Position numbers and translations under genes: made by a program
The notes under the pieces: generated by a model
Database searches by the model: none
Told to the model about the DNA's origin: nothing
What the model saw: the letters and a program-made list of their open reading frames with translations, nothing else
Shown here: positions 54,397 through 63,679 of the stretch, piece by piece
Position numbering within the stretch: the first letter of the stretch is position 1
Layout of the letters: every line of letters begins with the position of its first letter
From: JAJDFU01 sp964595955
GTDB taxonomy: Bacteria > Bacteroidota > Bacteroidia > Chitinophagales > Saprospiraceae
Direction of reading: 5' to 3'
NCBI GenBank assembly: GCA_964595955.1
Contig: CAZQSF010000007.1
Location: forward strand, 6,667-70,666
DNA: 64,000 bases

Positions 54397-55542
54397 CTAC
54401 GTGTCCGCCGTTATGGATTCCACGTATTTGCTCACACTGAGGATCACCCCGAAGGCAATACACGTAAAGAGCACCGAAGTACCCCCCATACTTACCATGG
54501 GGAGCGTAAGGCCGGTCACGGGTACCAGATGAACCGCAACGGCTATGTTGGCAAAAGCCTGAAAAACCAGCAAAAGGGTCAGTCCCATGGCCACCATGGC
54601 ACCGAAGGCTTTCGAACTTTTCGTCACCAGGCGCGCCACCCGGAAAAAAAGCAGCACGTACAGGCCGATGATCAACCCGCCTCCCAACACGCCGTACTCT
54701 TCGCAAATGATAGCGTAGATGAAGTCGGAAAAGGAGCCGGGCAAATAATTGCGCTGAATGCTGTTGCCGGGGCCCATACCCACCCATTCGCCATTGGCGA
54801 TGGCAATCTTTGCCTGCTCTACCTGATAGCTGCCCCCCGGGTTGATGATGAAGTCGCGCACCCTGGATATCCAGGTTTCCAGGCGAACCACTTCGGGGAA
54901 AAACTGCCCGAGTATGACCAGTACGGAGAAGGTTACCAGGCCGAGAAACATCAGCAGCGCAACGTATTTGAGAGAAACCCGCCCGACCACCATCATAAAC
55001 AGCGCGGTGAAAAACAACAGCATGGCGGATGACAAGTCAGCCGGGGCAATGAGGCCGCAAATGAGCAAAATGGGCGCAATAATGGGTAGGAAGGCGCTCT
55101 TGAAATCTTTAATGTAATCCTGCTTGGAAGAAATCGCCCGAGCTACGTACAGCACTAGTGCCAGCTTGGCAAAGTCGGAAGACTGAAACGTGATGCCCAC
55201 CAGGGGGACTTCAATCCAGCGCCTGGCCTCATTGATGTCGGCTCCGAAGGCAATGGTGTAGACCAACAGGGGAATGGATAGCACCAACAGGACGGGAGCC
55301 GATCGATTGAACACCATGTAGTGCAACATGTGGCAGATATAGGTAAGCACCAGTCCGCCGAACAGAATGATCCCGTGCTTGAAAAGGAACGCCTCGGTAT
55401 TGCCTCCCCGAAAGCGGTAGGCCAGCGTACCCGTCGAGCTGTAGACGGCCAGCAGCGAAAAAACGGCCAGGATGATGATCACTGCCCAAATGGCTTTGTC
55501 CCCTCGCAGTTCGGCTACCAACCGGCTTCCTATTGTGGCCAT
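54397..55542 (-). CDS. ftsW: Septal peptidoglycan polymerase FtsW (SEDS)
   Basis: 381 residues with about 10 TM helices. SEDS-family glycosyltransferase polymerising lipid II with its partner FtsI. Signatures: RWIEVPLVGITFQSSDFAKLAL (the catalytic Asp region follows family alignments), GSYQVEQAKIAIANGEWVGMGPG, and FSDFIYAIICEEYGVLGG. C-terminal LVPVTGLTLPMVSMGGTSVLF is highly conserved. Placed between murD and murG as in most dcw clusters. Confidence 0.95.
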   Translation of the reverse strand: MATIGSRLVAELRGDKAIWAVIIILAVFSLLAVYSSTGTLAYRFRGGNTEAFLFKHGIILFGGLVLTYICHMLHYMVFNRSAPVLLVLSIPLLVYTIAFGADINEARRWIEVPLVGITFQSSDFAKLALVLYVARAISSKQDYIKDFKSAFLPIIAPILLICGLIAPADLSSAMLLFFTALFMMVVGRVSLKYVALLMFLGLVTFSVLVILGQFFPEVVRLETWISRVRDFIINPGGSYQVEQAKIAIANGEWVGMGPGNSIQRNYLPGSFSDFIYAIICEEYGVLGGGLIIGLYVLLFFRVARLVTKSSKAFGAMVAMGLTLLLVFQAFANIAVAVHLVPVTGLTLPMVSMGGTSVLFTCIAFGVILSVSKYVESITADT

Positions 55543-55551
55543 GACGTTCGT

Positions 55552-56859
55552 TTAATTCGGTTTCAGGTCCAGAACGGCTCGTCGGAATTGATCGCCCCGG
55601 TCCTCGTAATTTTTAAAAAGGTCAAAACTGGCACAGGCCGGAGCGAGTAATACGACATCTCCGGACTGCGCATATTTTTGCGCGGCTGCAATCGCATCTG
55701 CAGCACGAGTCGTTTCTTCAATGTGCGGCACTTCGCTGTGAAAAGCCGCCTGAATCTTTCGGTTGTCGGCACCCAGGCATATCAAGGCCTTCACCTTTTC
55801 GCGGGCCAGGGGCAGCAGGGCCGAATAGTCATTGCCCTTATCCGTACCGCCGGCGATCCAGATTACCGGTTTGTCCATGGCTTCCAGGGCATAATAGGCC
55901 GCATCTACATTGGTGGCCTTGCTGTCATTGATGTACTCCACCCCCTTCCAGTTCGCCACCCGCTCCATTCGGTGGGGGTGATTGCGAAAACTGTGCAGCG
56001 CCTTCTGCATGGTCTCGGTGCGCACCCCCATCGCCGCAGCCATGTGGACGGCAAACAAGGCATTCATGGCGTTGTGCTTTCCGTAGAGCACCGTTCCGTC
56101 CAGGTCGAGCACATCCTCACCTAGCAGCAAGTGCCTGCCGCGGACCTGATCGGAACTCAGGGGTTGCAGGCGGGCCGCTCCCTTTCGCTTGGGCAGGTAG
56201 CTTCGAATATTTTCGTCTTCCTGCCAGTAGAAAAAGCGATCCTCAGGCCCCTGATTCATGGTGATCCGGAATTTCGCCTCGATGTAGCGGGCCATCTCGT
56301 AATCGTAGCGGTCCAGGTGGTCGGGCGTAATGTTGAGCAATGCGGCCAGCCGGCTGCGAAAACGCAGGATCCCATCCAGTTGAAAACTGCTCAGTTCGAG
56401 CACGGCGAGGGGAAATGTGCCCTCGGCAACCAGGCGGGCAAAACTCCGGCCCACATTGCCGCCCAGAACCACCTCCAAACCGGCTTCGCGCAGCAGGTGG
56501 TAGGTGAGCAATGTCGTGGTCGTTTTGCCATTGGTGCCGGTAATGGCCACCAGCTCGGCATCGGTGTGCCGTCCAGCAAATTCAATTTCAGATATCACCG
56601 GGATCCCTTTGGCCCGGATGGTTCTAATCAGAGGCAGTTGGTCCGGTATACCCGGACTTTTGATCACCTGATCGGCTTTCAACAGCCGCCCCATATCGTG
56701 TCCGCCTTCCTCGAAGGGGATGCGGTACCTCAAAAGCTCATTTCGCGCGGGTTCTCCCAGCCGGCCCTTGTCGGACAGCCAGAGATCGTGCCCCAGTTTC
56801 TTGGCCAGCAAGGCGGCTCCCCGGCCGCTTTCTCCCCCTCCTAAAATGACCGTGCGCAT
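55552..56859 (-). CDS. murD: UDP-N-acetylmuramoyl-L-alanine--D-glutamate ligase
   Basis: 435 residues. Adds D-Glu to UDP-MurNAc-L-Ala. N-terminal VILGGGESGRGAALLAKKLG, ATP loop AITGTNGKTTTTLLTYHLL (about residue 112), LELSSFQLDGI, NITPDHLDRY and the C-terminal VEYINDSKATNVDAAYYAL are all MurD features. It ends 9 bp before ftsW begins and follows mraY by 3 bp, so translation is coupled. Confidence 0.97.
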   Translation of the reverse strand: MRTVILGGGESGRGAALLAKKLGHDLWLSDKGRLGEPARNELLRYRIPFEEGGHDMGRLLKADQVIKSPGIPDQLPLIRTIRAKGIPVISEIEFAGRHTDAELVAITGTNGKTTTTLLTYHLLREAGLEVVLGGNVGRSFARLVAEGTFPLAVLELSSFQLDGILRFRSRLAALLNITPDHLDRYDYEMARYIEAKFRITMNQGPEDRFFYWQEDENIRSYLPKRKGAARLQPLSSDQVRGRHLLLGEDVLDLDGTVLYGKHNAMNALFAVHMAAAMGVRTETMQKALHSFRNHPHRMERVANWKGVEYINDSKATNVDAAYYALEAMDKPVIWIAGGTDKGNDYSALLPLAREKVKALICLGADNRKIQAAFHSEVPHIEETTRAADAIAAAQKYAQSGDVVLLAPACASFDLFKNYEDRGDQFRRAVLDLKPN

Positions 56860-56862
56860 GGC

Positions 56863-58131
56863 TCAACGGATTTTCAGGGTAATGAGGGTAACTACGGCCA
56901 GCAAAATCCCCACGATCCAAAAGCGGGTCACGATCTTGGATTCGTGCATGCCCAGCTTTTGGTAGTGATGGTGCAGGGGCGACATGCGGAACACCCGCCT
57001 GCCTTCGCCGTATTTCCGTTTGGTGTACTTGAAGTAGCTCACCTGGATAATTACGGAAAGGCTTTCCATCAAAAAGATGCCGCACAGCAGCGGCAACAGC
57101 AATTCCTTGCGGAGCAAGATCGCCAGGGAAGCAATGACGCCGCCGAGCGTCAGACTGCCGGTATCGCCCATGAATACCTGTGCCGGATAGGCATTGTACC
57201 ACAGGAACCCCAGACACGCACCGGCCAGACAGCCCGCGAAAATGACCAGCTCCCCCGTATCCGGCAAATGCAGGATGTTGAGGTAATTGGCTGCTATGGC
57301 ATTGCCCGACACGTAAGCCAGGATGCCCAGGGCCAGCGTGATAATGCCCGAGACCCCAATGGCCAATCCGTCGATCCCGTCGGTGAGGTTGGCCGCATTG
57401 GATACAGCCGTTACGATAAAAATCACCAGCGGAACGAACAGCAAAGCGACCCAGGTCCGGCTGGCGTCCTCCCCGGCGAAGGGAATCAGCCAGGCGTAAT
57501 CCAGGCGATTGCCTTTCAAAAAGGGCACGTTCGTCAGGCTGGTCCTGTAATCGGCTTTTTCCACAACCTGCCCACCGGAAACCACATACATCAAATCCCC
57601 GACCTGCTTTGCATCCGTCAGGCCCACTTCCTTTGCCTCCTGGGTACTCATCCGAACCCGAACCTGGTCGCTGAAGAGCATGGTCAGTCCAATGATGAGC
57701 CCAAGGCCGATCTGCCCCATAATTTTAAAGCGGCCGTGCAATCCCTTTTTGTTTTTCCGGAACACCTTGATGTAATCGTCGATGAATCCGATAATGGCCA
57801 TCCAGGTGGTGGCCAGAATCATCACCAGGATGTAGATGTTGTCCAGGCGGGCCATCAGCAGGCAGGGCAACAACAAAGCCATGATGATGATGATACCGCC
57901 CATGGTGGGGGTACCCTCTTTTTCTTTCTGTCCTTCCAGCCCCAGGTCGCGGATGGATTCCCCCACCTGCAGCCGCCGCAAGAACCGAATGATCCGCCCA
58001 CCGAAAAGCATGGAGATGATGAGCGAGAGCACGACCGCTACGCCCGCCCGGAAGGTGATGAACTGAAAAAGTCCGGCGCCCGGCAAGTCTCCGGCCTGCG
58101 ATTGGAGCCATTCGATGAGGTAGATCAGCAT
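56863..58131 (-). CDS. mraY: Phospho-N-acetylmuramoyl-pentapeptide transferase
   Basis: 422 residues, longer than the E. coli enzyme (about 360) by a periplasmic insert around residues 150-210 (DAKQVGDLMYVVSGGQVVEK) that is characteristic of Bacteroidota. Ten TM helices. Catalytic signatures: GTPTMGGIIII, ATTWMAIIGFIDDYIKVFRK with the DD pair, NAANLTDGIDGLAIGV, GDTGSLTLGG and SPLHHHYQKLG. Transfers phospho-MurNAc-pentapeptide to undecaprenyl phosphate to give lipid I. Confidence 0.97.
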   Translation of the reverse strand: MLIYLIEWLQSQAGDLPGAGLFQFITFRAGVAVVLSLIISMLFGGRIIRFLRRLQVGESIRDLGLEGQKEKEGTPTMGGIIIIMALLLPCLLMARLDNIYILVMILATTWMAIIGFIDDYIKVFRKNKKGLHGRFKIMGQIGLGLIIGLTMLFSDQVRVRMSTQEAKEVGLTDAKQVGDLMYVVSGGQVVEKADYRTSLTNVPFLKGNRLDYAWLIPFAGEDASRTWVALLFVPLVIFIVTAVSNAANLTDGIDGLAIGVSGIITLALGILAYVSGNAIAANYLNILHLPDTGELVIFAGCLAGACLGFLWYNAYPAQVFMGDTGSLTLGGVIASLAILLRKELLLPLLCGIFLMESLSVIIQVSYFKYTKRKYGEGRRVFRMSPLHHHYQKLGMHESKIVTRFWIVGILLAVVTLITLKIR

Positions 58132-58159
58132 GCTTTGCTTTTCGTTGATCCGTTAGATT

Positions 58160-58273
58160 TCACACCCCTTCCTTTTTTTCTGGAAAAAGGACCCGGCAAC
58201 CGGACGAATCCGGCTGCACGACTCCTCTCAAAAGCATATTGGCCTCGTTCATTTGTTTGAGTTCGTGTTTCAT
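58160..58273 (-). CDS. Possible 37-residue small protein between murE and mraY
   Basis: Reads MKHELKQMNEANMLLRGVVQ then PDSSGCRVLFPEKKEGV. The ATG lies 15 bp after the murE stop and the TGA 28 bp before the mraY start, a spacing like the other genes of the operon, in the largest internal gap of the cluster (157 bp). There is no TM segment; it is charged with one cysteine. Nothing recognisable. It may be a real small protein, a coupling leader or chance. Confidence 0.35.
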   Translation of the reverse strand: MKHELKQMNEANMLLRGVVQPDSSGCRVLFPEKKEGV

Positions 58274-58288
58274 AGTGTGGTATCCAAG

Positions 58289-59746
58289 TCACTTGGCCAA
58301 TAGCTGTTTTAATTCCTTCAGGTCGTCAAAAGGGTATTTCACCCCTTCGATCTCCTGGTATTTTTCATGCCCTTTTCCGGCCACCAAGACGATGTCGCCC
58401 GGACGGGCCAGCGCCACTGCTGCGCGGATGGCTTCCCGCCGGTCGGTTATGCGCAGAACCCGCTGTCGAGCCCCGGCCGGGATACCGGCTTCCATATCGT
58501 CGAGTATGGCCTCGGGCTTTTCGAATCGCGGGTTATCCGAGGTAAAAACGACCTGCTGGCTGTAATCGCAGGCAATTTTGGCCATTTGGGGCCGCTTGCC
58601 CTTGTCCCGGTCGCCCCCGCAACCGACTACAATGATCAGCCGGGCCTGGCTATCGCGGATCCGGGAAAGGGTCTGCATCACCTTTTCCAGCGCATCCGGA
58701 CTATGGGCGTAGTCGACGATTCCGGTGCGCCCCTCGGCATCCTGCACATAGCTGAATCGCCCTTCGGCCGGCTGGAGCCGGCTCAGCTCGGTCATCACCT
58801 CCTGAGCATCCTGCCCCAACAGCCGGGCTACTCCATAGGCAGCCAGCAGGTTGTAGGCATTAAAAGCCCCGATCAAGCGACTGAAAAAGGGGGCTCCTTC
58901 CAACTCGAGCTCCAGGCCGAACAGGGAACTCTCCACCAGTTTGGCCCGGTAGTCGGCCAGGCGGCGCAGGCTGTAGGTGTATACCTTGGCTTTCGTGTTC
59001 TGCACCATCACCTGGCCGTGCTTGTCGTCGGCGTTTACAAGCGCAAAGGCCTCCTCGGGCAAATGGTCGAAAAAGAGCTTCTTTGCCGCTATGTAGGCTT
59101 TGAAGGTCTTGTGATAGTCCAGATGATCCCGAGTGAGGTTGGTGAATACCGCTCCCCGAAAGGGCAGCCCGGCAATGCGCCGCTGATGGGCTGCATGCGA
59201 GCTGACTTCCATGAACGCACAGGTGCAACCGGAGTCCGCCATTTCCCGAAGCAGGCCGTGTATGGCCATGGGGTCGGGTGTAGTATGTGTTGCCGCGAGC
59301 ACCTGCTCCCCGATCCGGTTTTCCACGGTCGACAACAGCCCCGCCTTGTACCCGAGCCCCTGAAAGAGGTCGTGTAACAGGGTTACGGTAGTCGTTTTGC
59401 CGTTGGTGCCGGTAACGCCAACCACCTCCAGTTCCCGGGCCGGATAGCCGAAAAAGGCACTGGCCATCCAGCCCAGGGCTTCCGCCGAATCGGGAACCCG
59501 CACGAAGGTCGGGCTGCCGGGAGCCGGCTCAGCGTCCAGGCGTTCGGCCACGATCGCAACTGCGCCTCGCTCTACTGCCTTGTCAATGAACATGTGGCCA
59601 TCGGCCAGGGTGCCTTTCAGGGCGACGAACACATCGCCCGGGCCTACCCGCCTGGAATCGAAGGCGATGGAACCGATCTCCCGGTCCAGCCGGCCTTTGA
59701 CCTCCAGCGGGTCTATTTCGTTCAGCACGTCACCAAGGACCGGCAT
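58289..59746 (-). CDS. murE: UDP-MurNAc-L-Ala-D-Glu--meso-diaminopimelate ligase
   Basis: 485 residues. ATP loop VVGVTGTNGKTTTVTLLHD (about residue 117), FMEVSSHAAHQRRI, FTNLTRDHLDYH with the carbamylated lysine region downstream, and VDYAHSPDALEKV. The specificity motif is DNPR (FTSDNPRFEKP, about residue 405), which indicates meso-diaminopimelate, not lysine, as the third peptide residue. No murF follows; in E. coli murF lies between murE and mraY, so here it must be elsewhere. Confidence 0.96.
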   Translation of the reverse strand: MPVLGDVLNEIDPLEVKGRLDREIGSIAFDSRRVGPGDVFVALKGTLADGHMFIDKAVERGAVAIVAERLDAEPAPGSPTFVRVPDSAEALGWMASAFFGYPARELEVVGVTGTNGKTTTVTLLHDLFQGLGYKAGLLSTVENRIGEQVLAATHTTPDPMAIHGLLREMADSGCTCAFMEVSSHAAHQRRIAGLPFRGAVFTNLTRDHLDYHKTFKAYIAAKKLFFDHLPEEAFALVNADDKHGQVMVQNTKAKVYTYSLRRLADYRAKLVESSLFGLELELEGAPFFSRLIGAFNAYNLLAAYGVARLLGQDAQEVMTELSRLQPAEGRFSYVQDAEGRTGIVDYAHSPDALEKVMQTLSRIRDSQARLIIVVGCGGDRDKGKRPQMAKIACDYSQQVVFTSDNPRFEKPEAILDDMEAGIPAGARQRVLRITDRREAIRAAVALARPGDIVLVAGKGHEKYQEIEGVKYPFDDLKELKQLLAK

Positions 59747-59785
59747 AAAAAATTCTGCTTTGGATGGGTGCTGTATAGCTTTTCA

Positions 59786-61939
59786 TTACCCGAGTTTTAT
59801 CCAAATCACTTGCCCGCGAATCGCCGTTCCCGGCTTCAAAGACTGCCTGACCACCCGGCCCACTCCACTCACTCTTACCTGTAAGCCCCGGTTTTCGAGG
59901 GCGTATAAGGCATCGCGCAGACCCAGCCCGACCACATTGGGCACTTGCTTGGTGGGCAGGGGCTTGGCAACGATCTTCAGGCTGTCGTTTTTCGGAACCA
60001 GCATGCCCATGGCCGTGGGCGCTTCGGCAAAGTAAGGCATGCCCAATTCATTGAGCAGCTGCTCCAACTCGTCGAGCTGACCGGCATCGTAGGCGGGCAA
60101 CTGATCTGCGGCCAGAGCCGGCTTTCGCCGCTGGTTGAACGGCTCGTGTAATTCCAAAATGCTGTTGTAACACCGGTCGGCGATCTCGCGAAAGACCGGA
60201 CCGGCCACATCGCTGCCGTAAAAACCGTGCTTGCGCGGGTGGTTGATCACCACTATACAGGAGTACTTGGGATCCTCTGCGGGAAAATAGCCGGCAAAGG
60301 ATGCCTGATACCCGCCGACCCGCCGACCCCGGTTGGTGCGCCGGTAGTTGATCTGAGCGGTGCCGGTTTTACCCGCAAAGCGGTACTGATCCGACTGCAG
60401 CTTGTAGGCCGTACCCCTTTCCACGACCCCTTCCAGCAGGCTGCGCGCCTGGGCAATGGTCTTTTCCGAGGCAATTTGCTTCTTGAGCACGGTGGGGCGA
60501 AACTTCTCCGCTACCGTCCCGTTGCTTCGGACCTCCGAAACCAGGTAGGGCTTCATCAGCCTCCCTCCGTTGGCCACCGCATTGTAAAAGTTGAGCAGTT
60601 GAAGAGGCGTTACCCGCAACTCGTAGCCGATACTCATCCAGGGCAGGGTCGTACCACTCCAATTGTCTTCGGCACTGTAGGCTTCTTTGATGTAAGGATT
60701 GGCTTCGCCTTCAATTTCGATGCCCACCGGCAGATTCAGATTGAACTGCTTGACCCGGCTGATATACCGGGCTGCGCCTTCGTTCCGGTTGATGCTCTCC
60801 TTGCGGCCGTAGTATTGGTCGACCAGCTTGGCCATGCCTACGTTGGACGACATTTCAAACACCTGACGAACCGTAGCCGAATCGACCTCCTTGCTGAAAT
60901 AGGTCGCATCTTCCAGGGTTTCTTCGTAGAACTGAGTCGAGCCGCCCTCCAGGTATACGCTGTCTTCCAACTCCACAAAACCGTCTTCCAGCAAGGCCAT
61001 TACAGAGGCGAGCTTCCAGGTAGAGCCGGGCTCGACGGCTGTGCCCACTGCGTGGTTGTAGGTCTCCCACCAGCCGTCATCTATGCGCCCCAGGTTGGCC
61101 ACAGCCTTGATGGCCCCGGTTTCCACCTCCATAAGTATGGCCGTGCCCCAGTCGGCATTGTGGTGCTCGACAGCTCGAAACAGGGCCTCTTCGGTGATGT
61201 CCTGTAAATTGACATTGATCGTCGTCACGATATCGTCACCGCTTTGGGGCTCTACCGAGCCCAGGTCCTCGATGGGCATCCAAATATCGTTGGACCGGTC
61301 TACGCAAAGCATGGGCTGAGTGCCTTCCTCGCCGCCCAGCACCTCGTCGAAATAGCCCTCCAGCCCAACCGGCTTGGCACCTTCGCGCACATAGCCGATG
61401 GTGCGTTGAGCGAGCAGTCCGAAGGGGCGCTTGCGTTCGCTTCGCTTGCGCGCGATAAAACCGCCGCGCATCTGCCCCATGTTGAAAAGCGGAAATTGCT
61501 CGATAAAGCGCTTTTCGGCATAGGAAACTTTCTTTTTGATGGGAACGTAACGGGCCCCGCTCAGGCGCTTCTCGATCAGAAATTCCTTGTAGCCGCCCGG
61601 CGTGAAGGAGGGGTCTACGTAGGTGGCCAGGCACCAGGCCAGGGAATCCAGATAGAGGTTGAAGTCCTCCTCTTTCATCCCCGTGGAATTCGGGTCCATG
61701 AAGAGATCGAAATAGGGAATGGAAGTGGCCAACAGGTTGCCCTCGTCCGACAAGATATTGCCCCGCTCGGCTTCGATGGGCCGGTACTCCACATACATGC
61801 TTTGCCCGGCATTGCGCCAGCTGGCTCCATTGATAATGCCGATCTCCAGGGTCTTGTAGAACAGCAGGATAGCGACCGGCAAGACCAGGGCGAAGAAGAG
61901 AAAGTAAATGCGGTAGAGTATTTCGTTTTTGATATCCAT
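59786..61939 (-). CDS. ftsI: Septal class B penicillin-binding protein FtsI (PBP3) with PASTA domain
   Basis: 717 residues. TM helix near the N-terminus (IYFLFFALVLPVAILLFYK), a pedestal domain, then the transpeptidase: catalytic Ser in GSTWKLAS (about 305), SSN (about 362) and KTGTAQ (about 522). After the transpeptidase a PASTA domain ends the protein (KQVPNVVGLGLRDALYALEN), absent from E. coli FtsI but usual in Bacteroidota and Spo-type PBPs. It crosslinks septal peptidoglycan with FtsW. It lies between ftsL (9 bp) and murE (39 bp). Confidence 0.95.
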   Translation of the reverse strand: MDIKNEILYRIYFLFFALVLPVAILLFYKTLEIGIINGASWRNAGQSMYVEYRPIEAERGNILSDEGNLLATSIPYFDLFMDPNSTGMKEEDFNLYLDSLAWCLATYVDPSFTPGGYKEFLIEKRLSGARYVPIKKKVSYAEKRFIEQFPLFNMGQMRGGFIARKRSERKRPFGLLAQRTIGYVREGAKPVGLEGYFDEVLGGEEGTQPMLCVDRSNDIWMPIEDLGSVEPQSGDDIVTTINVNLQDITEEALFRAVEHHNADWGTAILMEVETGAIKAVANLGRIDDGWWETYNHAVGTAVEPGSTWKLASVMALLEDGFVELEDSVYLEGGSTQFYEETLEDATYFSKEVDSATVRQVFEMSSNVGMAKLVDQYYGRKESINRNEGAARYISRVKQFNLNLPVGIEIEGEANPYIKEAYSAEDNWSGTTLPWMSIGYELRVTPLQLLNFYNAVANGGRLMKPYLVSEVRSNGTVAEKFRPTVLKKQIASEKTIAQARSLLEGVVERGTAYKLQSDQYRFAGKTGTAQINYRRTNRGRRVGGYQASFAGYFPAEDPKYSCIVVINHPRKHGFYGSDVAGPVFREIADRCYNSILELHEPFNQRRKPALAADQLPAYDAGQLDELEQLLNELGMPYFAEAPTAMGMLVPKNDSLKIVAKPLPTKQVPNVVGLGLRDALYALENRGLQVRVSGVGRVVRQSLKPGTAIRGQVIWIKLG

Positions 61940-61948
61940 GATCGAGGC

Positions 61949-62266
61949 CTACTCCTTGACGACTATTTTTCGAGGTTTTCCCTTTTGCGGCTGCAGCCCC
62001 AGCGGGGCTACTTTTTCCGCGATTTCCGATTGTTTGCTGTTGTACATGTTCTCGGCCTGCAGCGACATGTAGTACCACCGCAGTTCGCGCAGTTCGCGCT
62101 GTAACTCCTGGATCTCGCGCACATTGCGCTCAGCCTGGTGGACGTTGGCGATGTAGATAATGGCCAGCAACCCCAGGAAGAGCACGAAGAGCACGTTCTT
62201 CACAATGAGTTCGGAGGTGAGGTAATTCACGCTCGCATATTGCTGTATTCCTCTACGTTTCGCCAT
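61949..62266 (-). CDS. ftsL: FtsL-like small divisome protein
   Basis: 105 residues from the ATG at 62266 (MAKRRGIQQYASVNYLTSEL); the longer frame lies in rsmH and the two genes overlap by 14 bp. One TM helix at about 24-41 (NVLFVLFLGLLAIIYIANV), then a heptad-like coiled coil (ERNVREIQELQRELRELRW) and a basic tail. Topology, size and position between rsmH and ftsI identify it as the FtsL equivalent, though sequence similarity is low as is usual. Confidence 0.85.
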   Translation of the reverse strand: MAKRRGIQQYASVNYLTSELIVKNVLFVLFLGLLAIIYIANVHQAERNVREIQELQRELRELRWYYMSLQAENMYNSKQSEIAEKVAPLGLQPQKGKPRKIVVKE

Positions 62267-63173
62267 TTCGGGTTTGTTTGGCTCCGGCACGCAGCTTCGC
62301 ACTGCGGGCTCGGGGGTTTCGTTCAATTTCTTCTGCCCCGGGTTCCAGGGGCTTTTTGTACAGGATGCGGTAGGGCCGAAAAATATTTCCGTAAAAATCG
62401 CGCTCGGCTTTTCCCGCCGGGTTCCCAAAACGCATCATGTTCTTCACCAGCCGGTCTTCAATGGAGTGGTAGGTGATGACCACCAATCGTCCTTCGGGGC
62501 AAAGCACTTCCCATGCCTGGGATAAAAAATCGGTCAGGGCTCCCATTTCGTCGTTCACCTCCATGCGCAGGGCCTGAAAGACCTGGGCCAGGTAGCGATT
62601 CCGCTGCCCGCGCACCAGCGGGTCGATCGCGGCCAGCAGGTCGTGGACCCGACTGAAGGGGCGAGCCTGAACCAAGGCGTGAGCCAGCGTCCGGGCGTTG
62701 CGCACCTCACCGTAGCGACTGAACAGCTCCTGCAGATCGCCCGGCGGATAGGTGTTGAGCACATCGGCCGCCGTTCGACCCTGCTTTCGGTCCATGCGCA
62801 TGTCGAGTTCGGCCTCCCCGAACCGGAAGGAGAAGCCCCGTTCGGCTTCATCCAACTGATGGGAGGACACACCCAGGTCGGCGAGAATGCCGTCCACTTC
62901 CCGGTGCCCATGGAGTCGCAGAAAGCGCTTGAGGTGCCGGAAATTCTGGTCGATGAGCCGGAATCGCTCGTCCTCCGGAGCGTTTTGCTGTGCATCTTCA
63001 TCCTGATCAAAAGCCAAGAGGCAGCCTTTGCTGCCCAGCTGTTCGAGGATCAACCTGGCGTGGCCGCCCCCTCCAAAGGTGGCATCCACATAGGTGCCGT
63101 TCGGCTGCAGAGCCAGAGCCCGAAGGCTTTCTTCAGGCATCGCGGGCTCGTGGTAAACCCTCTCATTGCTCAT
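62253..63173 (-). CDS. rsmH: 16S rRNA (cytosine(1402)-N4)-methyltransferase
   Basis: 306 residues from the ATG at 63173 (MSNERVYHEPAMPEESL), overlapping mraZ by 11 bp. MraW family: YVDATFGGGGHARLILEQL (motif I), LAFDQDEDA, GILADLGVSSHQLDEAERGFSF, and LVVITYHSIEDRLVKNMMR. N4-methylates C1402 in the ribosomal P site. Second gene of the dcw cluster as in most bacteria. Confidence 0.96.
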   Translation of the reverse strand: MSNERVYHEPAMPEESLRALALQPNGTYVDATFGGGGHARLILEQLGSKGCLLAFDQDEDAQQNAPEDERFRLIDQNFRHLKRFLRLHGHREVDGILADLGVSSHQLDEAERGFSFRFGEAELDMRMDRKQGRTAADVLNTYPPGDLQELFSRYGEVRNARTLAHALVQARPFSRVHDLLAAIDPLVRGQRNRYLAQVFQALRMEVNDEMGALTDFLSQAWEVLCPEGRLVVITYHSIEDRLVKNMMRFGNPAGKAERDFYGNIFRPYRILYKKPLEPGAEEIERNPRARSAKLRAGAKQTRNGET

Positions 63174-63633
63174 CTTCCGATGCCTCTGAGGGTTCGCCCA
63201 GCACTTCTTCGGCCAGGCCGGCAAAGTCGGCCGGTTCTTCTTCCAGGAGCATGTCGTAGCGCTCCTTGGCCCAAATTTCAATGCGGTCGTTGTAAGCCGA
63301 GAGAATCACCTCCTTGTCAATGCCCGCCCATTCCAACAGGCGCTTATTGACGAGGATGCGGTCCGCACTATCCATCTCCAGCTGTTGGGCCCCGCGATAG
63401 AAGTAGCGGACAAACTCCCGGTTCTTTCGCACGTACTGGTTCAGCTGGTTGACCTCCCCGCTGATGCGCTTCCATACGGCGATCGGATACAGCATCAGGC
63501 ATTTCTCGAAACCGCGGTTGATCACGAATTCCTTTTCCTTCTCCTCGCCTAACTGAGCAATGAGCGCACTGGGCAGGCGCATGCGACCTTTCGCATCCAT
63601 TTTGCACTCGAATTCGCCCAGTAATTGCTGCAT
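63163..63633 (-). CDS. mraZ: Transcriptional regulator MraZ
   Basis: 156 residues with two SpoVT/AbrB-like repeats, each with the D-x-KGR/D-x-R motif: CKMDAKGRMRLPSALIAQ near the N-terminus and MDSADRILVNKRLLEWAGI in the second half. FVINRGFEKCLMLYP is typical. MraZ rings bind direct GTGGG-type repeats before their own operon and repress it. Such boxes lie just upstream here. First gene of the cluster. Confidence 0.96.
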   Translation of the reverse strand: MQQLLGEFECKMDAKGRMRLPSALIAQLGEEKEKEFVINRGFEKCLMLYPIAVWKRISGEVNQLNQYVRKNREFVRYFYRGAQQLEMDSADRILVNKRLLEWAGIDKEVILSAYNDRIEIWAKERYDMLLEEEPADFAGLAEEVLGEPSEASEDEQ

Positions 63634-63660
63634 CGCGATGAATTATCCTTAATGGTTTTT

Positions 63661-63668
63661 CAAATCTA
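63661..63668 (-). promoter_or_regulatory. -7 box of the mraZ/dcw promoter
   Basis: Minus strand TAGATTTG, exact match to TAnnTTTG, 27 bp before the mraZ ATG. The position expected for -33, about 19-23 bp upstream, falls on the GTGGT box at 63688-63692. Confidence 0.6.
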
Positions 63669-63679
63669 TGATATTTTGA

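Noticed and set aside
56944..58260. Plus-strand frame of 438 codons opposite mraY
   Set aside because: Gln/His-rich antisense shadow of a membrane protein gene; MraY is certain on the other strand.
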